64,000 nt of DNA from Ricinus communis (Eukaryota > Streptophyta > Magnoliopsida > Malpighiales > Euphorbiaceae). Location: assembly GCF_019578655.1 (NCBI RefSeq), contig NC_063263.1, forward strand, positions 3,596,001 through 3,660,000. Reading direction: 5' to 3'. Positions within the stretch are counted from its first letter, which is position 1; every line of letters starts with the position of its first letter. Shown in pieces: positions 58,941-64,000 of this stretch. A program made the position numbers and the translations under genes. The notes beneath the pieces are model-generated. The model made no database searches. It saw only the letters and a list, made by a program, of their open reading frames with translations, and had not been told where the DNA came from.

Positions 58941-61900
58941 AAACTGGATTCTGATAAGTGCGTCTTCCGACATACTTCGAACCAACAAGGTCAGTCAGTT
59001 TTGATACGTTGCCTTTACTTCCAACTCACAGATACCTGTAAATGTAAAGGCTCTCTGTTCTTTCAGACCGTCTCCTTTATATGACTTGGGATGAGTAACG
59101 TACATGTCGCGGCTTTGCTTAATGCCTCGGTTAATTTTAGGATCTGGGTTTCTTGGATAATTTACTTGTTCTCCTCCTTTTTTTATAAGATTATTTTGTC
59201 ATCTAACAGACATACTGGGATGTCCTTCATCTTCTTCTTTCCTTCGGGAATTTGGCTGCATTGACAAATTTCTTTTTGTACTTACTCTGGGATCTGGAAG
59301 ATGGGAAGGATTTTGGATTGACTGTTCATGTTGCCATTTGATTGGGAACTCATAGTTCTTCAAATTTCTCACATCTTGTTGTAATTCACAAACATTGAAA
59401 TGATATAAAAGTGTGTTTGAAAAGCAGTTCAGATTGTTTGATTCAGCAACATTAGCTTGTAATTTCCTTTTTGTTGATTCATTTGAATGAATACTGAATG
59501 AAGGTGGTATGGTCGAATCAATGAACATATATCTCTAGTCAAGGAAAATTCAAATCAGAATCAGAATGGTTTGCAATGCCATATAGAATATTGTATCACT
59601 ACTATCAATCTTGCATTGATTTCACAGAAGAATATAAAAATAAATAATTTGGAGTTTAAGCTGATTTCATTTTTGAGTATTTTATTTTAGAGGAAATTAT
59701 ATCATGTACCCATTTTCTCATATCATTTATTTTTACACGTGAGCTTTTGAAAGTTTATATTTTTACTGAATATTTTTTTTTTAACACTTTTTATTTATAT
59801 TTATGTATTATCAACGGATCACCAAATTAGGAGTTTTATAATTTGTTTTAATCAAGAGGTTTTATAAATTTAGTTATGGAGATACGTGTTTGTCTTTTTT
59901 TGTTGCTCAATATAATAATAATAATAATAATTAATAATATAGTAATAATAATAATAATTCCTTCAAAGAAATAAACGTAAGAATAATAATATAAAAATAA
60001 AGTAATATTTCTCTAATTTAAACAGTTTATCATACAATAATTAAATCTCTTTTAGAAAAAAATTATGTACAATATTACTATATTCTTATTCATTATTGCT
60101 AATTTAGTTTAGTATGTCTATTACTTGTATTTTATTATACATTTGATATGTGTTTTTAATAAAATAATAATAGTATAGACTAAAAATTGAATAAAATAAA
60201 TATAAAAAATTATTAATTATTAATTATTAGATATATGTCTCTAATAAAAAAAAATATTTTTATATTAGTTATAGTTTAAATATTAAGATATATTATAAGT
60301 ATATACTAAATATATAACGAATTATTAGGTATGAGTTATTTCAGGTCTTATAATCCTTTTATTGTCATTGTTTGTTCTCCATTTTGATTTTTAAAATCAT
60401 CTTTTACATATTATATTATATTATATTATATATATATATATATAGAGAGAGAGAAAATATCTATTTTTCTTCATCACAATAAATATTTAGAAAAAAAGAG
60501 ATATGTAAACTTTGATGCAAAAGATATTTAATAGAAATAGCTTTTATATTTAATTTTATGACTTGGTTTCATGAATTAAAACTTGTGTTACTAAATAATT
60601 TTTATAGTTAGTTTATATCTATTATGAGTGGTTAAAATTATTTATTAAAATCTATAGTACTTGTGCAACAAATATATAAGTTTTTAATGAATTAAAAAAT
60701 GGTAGTAGATACTCTTTATATACTAATGATATAATTGACATATACTATATACTGTTAAGTTTATAAACCTATTTGAATTTAAGTTGAATATATTTGTAAT
60801 ATATTTTAATGATACCATTTGTATACTCAAGATAAACTTGATATAGAGTCTCCATTCTTAGGCGCTCTATTTTAATTTTGATTTAATTCGACATTATTTC
60901 TATAGAGTTTGAAAGTTGCTATTCTTTAATATATGAATGCTCATTACATCAAAGTTTACATATTTTATATTTTCTTTCCAATATCCATTGTGATGAAGGA
61001 TAATAATAGGTATTATTTCCATATCGATATATAAAAAAATATAAAAAATAATTTTAAAATCTGAATGAAAAAAATTCAGTAAGAATTAGAATATTATATA
61101 CATGAAATAAACTTGTTATATACTTAATATATACTATCTACTGTATATATTAAAAATTATTTATATTTATATTCTTTCAGAAAATAATTTCTTCTATATA
61201 ATATATAATTAATATATTCCTTTTATATACTTATATTCATATAATAATTAATATACAAAAGATTACAAGATATATACAAAATACATATAATATAAACACA
61301 ATTTTTAATGAAGTCATATACTTAAGAAATCATATAATAAAATCGTTTTTAAGAATTTTTAGCTAAGTAGGTATCATTTTCTCTTAGACATATTTTAAGA
61401 TATAGATTTTATTTGATTGAATTTGTTATGAATGATATTTATATATTTTTAGAAACTTTATTGCTTCAATCAATTTCCCTCTTGTCCTTTCTGTAATCAT
61501 TCCCATAAAGCACCATGGAAATTCAAATCAGATGAAATGCAATAGCATATGTGCATGTGTAATGCAGAAAGTACAAGAGAACAAAAGTTTTAACAAATTA
61601 AATCTAGAGAAAGAAAGAACAGATCATTTTTGTAAATTTGACATACAAAATCATCCATTCAGTTGCAAAATATTGTGAACACAAGCAGACACAATATAAA
61701 ACAGTAAACAATGCTCATAACATGAGACACCTGCATATTTTACAGCATTTAAGTATCATAACAGACTTAAGAATCACTTCTGAAGGAGGAATGTAAGAAA
61801 CAGTACTATCTATGACTTATTGTGAGCCAAGCAAGATTCAAACGAGGAAATGCAGCATCCAACCCTATACACAACCTTGAAGATAAGGATGATCTTTCCT

Positions 61901-62878
61901 GAAGACTTCATTATCTTCAGAATGTGAAAATTGGCACTTCATTGACAACATCACATACATAACAGGCAGTAATCAAATGCACTGCTCCATAGATATTAAC
62001 AATCAAAGATCATTGCATCAAATTTGGGTTTGTTTTTTCTAATGAGAATCCATCAACCGAATCAAAACATACCAGTGATTGCGGTACTTCTCCAATGTTT
62101 TATGAGACTCTCATCGTCCCAAAGAAATAACTCATCAAACCATCTAATTTAACTCTAGCAAACAACAATTTACTTGTTATCATGCGGAGGATATGCGAGT
62201 CAAAATCATCAAGTCAAAGTATCATAAAATAATCCTCAAAATAGCACGCTGAGACTAGCTAACAAGCCAATTTCATTGACTATAAGGAAAGCCAATCTAA
62301 TATGTTCATGACTGGATGATGCACACGTGAAATGCAAAGCAACTATTATAAGATGTAGTTCATTTGTCTCAATAGGAAAACAGAGGAAAACATAAGGTTA
62401 CGTGGTTATGCTTTTTCTCTAAAGAACATTGTTACAATTGCTTTGGTTCGGATAATCATAAAACCCAATTAAACTTTCATCAGTCTACAGGATTTTAAGT
62501 TCATTAACTCCACAAAAATCACGCCTCTCATTCTTCTTCTTCTTTGTTTTTCTCTTCTCTAGTCCTTGGACCAGACCCAAGTCAAAATCCCTTTCTTCCA
62601 ATCCAATTTCATATCCTGTCCACATTCATTCACAATGAGTACTAATACCTTGAAAGTGATCACAAAGTTGGAAATTGACAAACTTTGTAATCAATTCACT
62701 ACCAAAGATTAACATAAAAAGCCTAAACCCAGGTCCAACATTCTATGCTTTATTATCACAAACATTTGTAATTGCTCCTGCAACTAAAAACCATAAAACA
62801 ATATCCATCCACCAATGCACATCACATTTTAACCATATATTAATTCCGTTCAAAACTATAACATGAAAAGAGAATGAA
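58941..62878. other. UBC23 3' UTR and convergent intergenic region
   Basis: The UBC23 3' UTR probably covers the first few hundred bases. Positions 59650-61450 are very AT-rich with AAT/TA microsatellites and an inverted repeat (60461-61000). Positions 61500-62650 are less AT-rich and may be the 3' end of an unrecognised transcript or the DUF1279 gene's 3' region; no protein homology is visible. Confidence 0.45.
60461..61000. repeat. Inverted repeat, foldback-like
   Basis: TTCATCACAATAAATATTTA (60462-60481) with the following GATATGTAAACTTTGATG pairs with CATCAAAGTTTACATATTTT (60948) and the downstream CCATTGTGATGAA. Arms are about 50 bp, the loop about 430 bp AT-rich. Possibly a worn MITE. 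Confidence 0.6.
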
Positions 62879-63298
62879 TCATACACTATTCTTGATAATC
62901 CTCCTTCTAGCCAAAAACCTAGCAATCGGAGGCGTAAGACCGATAGTAATAGGCACACGTATTGGAAACAAGGCCTTGTTACAAAGCACAGCAAGAGCAA
63001 GGGCTCCACCAGTAGAAGCAGCAAGCTCAGCCGTCCGATTCCTTTCCTTCTGTTCAATCACAAATCCATCTTCTGATTTAATTTCTTGATCTTGGGTAGG
63101 TGTCGAATTTGGGTTATCGGAGGTCTTGGTTGTTGAGAGTCCAGGGAGATGCCATTTGTCGAAAAGTGACTCGACATCAACATTGTTCTTGATTGCAATG
63201 TAAAGACTTGTTATTGAAGCTGCTGAGACTGAGAAGTGAACTCCTAATGCTACTTTTCCGTATTTCTTTAAGAGTTCTCTGAATCTACCTCCGGCCAT
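62879..63298 (-). CDS. DUF1279 (FAM210-like) small membrane protein
   Basis: An intronless 139-residue protein starting MAGGRFRELLKKYGKVALGV; an in-frame ATG 8 codons upstream (63322) is possible but adds only a charged leader. The DUF1279 core is the N-terminal FRELLKKYGKVALGVHFSVS with a hydrophobic segment (about residues 15-35). The middle is polar and acidic. A second hydrophobic segment with GGALALAVLCNKALFPIRVP (about 93-112) is followed by TPPIARFLARRR, a basic end. Family members are mitochondrial or plastid membrane proteins of poorly known function; location here is inferred. It is convergent with UBC23. Confidence 0.85.
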   Translation of the reverse strand: MAGGRFRELLKKYGKVALGVHFSVSAASITSLYIAIKNNVDVESLFDKWHLPGLSTTKTSDNPNSTPTQDQEIKSEDGFVIEQKERNRTAELAASTGGALALAVLCNKALFPIRVPITIGLTPPIARFLARRRIIKNSV

Positions 63299-64000
63299 TT
63301 TTGAGCTTTTTTCTTTTCCCAAAAGAAATGGACTTGAGTTTTTAGGGTTTTTGGGGTTTTTCCTTTTCTTTCTGTAGTGAAGACTCTGGAGTGTTGGAGA
63401 TATTTAAAACGACTGCGTTTGTGTATTCTAGTAGCACCTCTGATTTTGAGTTGTAAGTTGCGCCTTCTGGCTTTTGAATATATAGATGGAATAAAGGCGA
63501 ATTCGGCCACTGAACTTTTGCATAAAAGGCCAATTAGACCCTTGTGAACTCTTTATATCATTTTAGCCCATAACTTGTCTATTTTGGATCTAATAAACCC
63601 TTTATTAGGTAAAAGGTTGATGCACACTCATGATAAGATATAAAATAATATAATGGCTTAATTGTTAAAAAAATTCTGATTTTTTCACTTATTATCACAA
63701 TCTAGTACATAATTTTTAAATTTTCAATTTCAATACCATAATTTAATATTAATTTCATTTTTAGTCTTTAATAAAATTATTTGTCAAATCTGCTAGTTGA
63801 CGTGAACTCCGGCAACAACAAGAAAGAACCAAGTCAACATTAGAGTTATTATTTCCTCCCATTACTAAATTTTTAAAATTTAAGTACATACATTTAAATT
63901 TTTTTCTTTTCTTAATTCTGTAATTTCATTAATCTTATGTGCTTAAGCGATAATATTTTAATAGTGAGGGTGCTGACTCAATTTCTCCTTTTTATTGTTG
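63299..64000. other. Upstream region of the DUF1279 gene and AT-rich DNA
   Basis: The 5' UTR and promoter of the minus-strand gene should lie at 63299-63500; TTTAAATAT near 63402-63410 could serve as a TATA box. From about 63490 there is repeat-like AT-rich sequence without genes. Confidence 0.4.

Noticed and set aside
59199..59528. 109-codon minus-strand frame downstream of UBC23
   Set aside because: Likely antisense of the UBC23 3' UTR; no domain.

Overview
The window is nuclear DNA of a flowering plant, most likely a eudicot. It is AT-rich, its genes have short exons and GT-AG introns, the genes are typical plant housekeeping genes, and repeats dominate. The transposon families and protein sequences would suit a Malpighiales/Euphorbiaceae-type genome, but I cannot fix the species from sequence alone.

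Layout. Positions 1-938 are AT-rich intergenic DNA. Positions 939-17990 hold one degenerate Athila-like Ty3/Gypsy retrotransposon (two LTRs, gag and protease relics, no reverse transcriptase seen). It has been hit repeatedly: a Cassandra-type LTR carrying a 5S-rRNA-like segment (about 4172-4430), a local duplication inside (TTA)n arrays (5189-5732), a nearly complete endogenous pararetrovirus (8682-16590, minus strand, florendovirus-like Caulimoviridae) sitting in the (TA)n tract at the head of the 3' LTR, and a foldback element inside the rest of that LTR. Positions 17990-30430 are mostly AT-rich DNA with several tandem duplications and one intact gene, an ER-type small heat shock protein (20558-21130, minus) with clear heat shock elements.

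The gene-bearing half has RPN3, a 26S proteasome lid subunit (30727-33594, plus, 8 coding exons, one GC-AG intron). Convergent with it is a TRAPPC2L-type TRAPP subunit (34445-38426, minus, 5 exons), whose last intron contains a Tourist-like MITE and a hAT-like element with a perfect 8-bp target duplication. Directly upstream of the TRAPPC2L start lies a large inverted repeat (arms about 38463-39029 and 39510-40064) made of LINE and LTR sequence. Positions 39030-47520 are LINE relics and a 2.3-kb Gypsy solo LTR. From 51384 to 58940 (plus) runs a giant ubiquitin-conjugating enzyme of the UBC23/UBE2O class (1160 residues predicted, 7 coding exons plus a 5' UTR exon), with an internally deleted Copia element in its last intron. 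Convergent with it is a small DUF1279/FAM210 membrane protein gene (62879-63298, minus).

The genes do not form a pathway; they are independent housekeeping or stress genes (two in ubiquitin-proteasome turnover, one in vesicle tethering, one chaperone, one organelle membrane protein). The most unusual material is the pararetrovirus: a genome-length copy with a 29-bp terminal redundancy next to its tRNA-Met primer site, recognisable promoter and poly(A) signals, and a strong strand-biased excess of the hexamer TTCAAA. The second is the palindromic transposon structure fused to the TRAPPC2L promoter region. All coordinates of spliced genes are my own splice-site readings; no database search was run.
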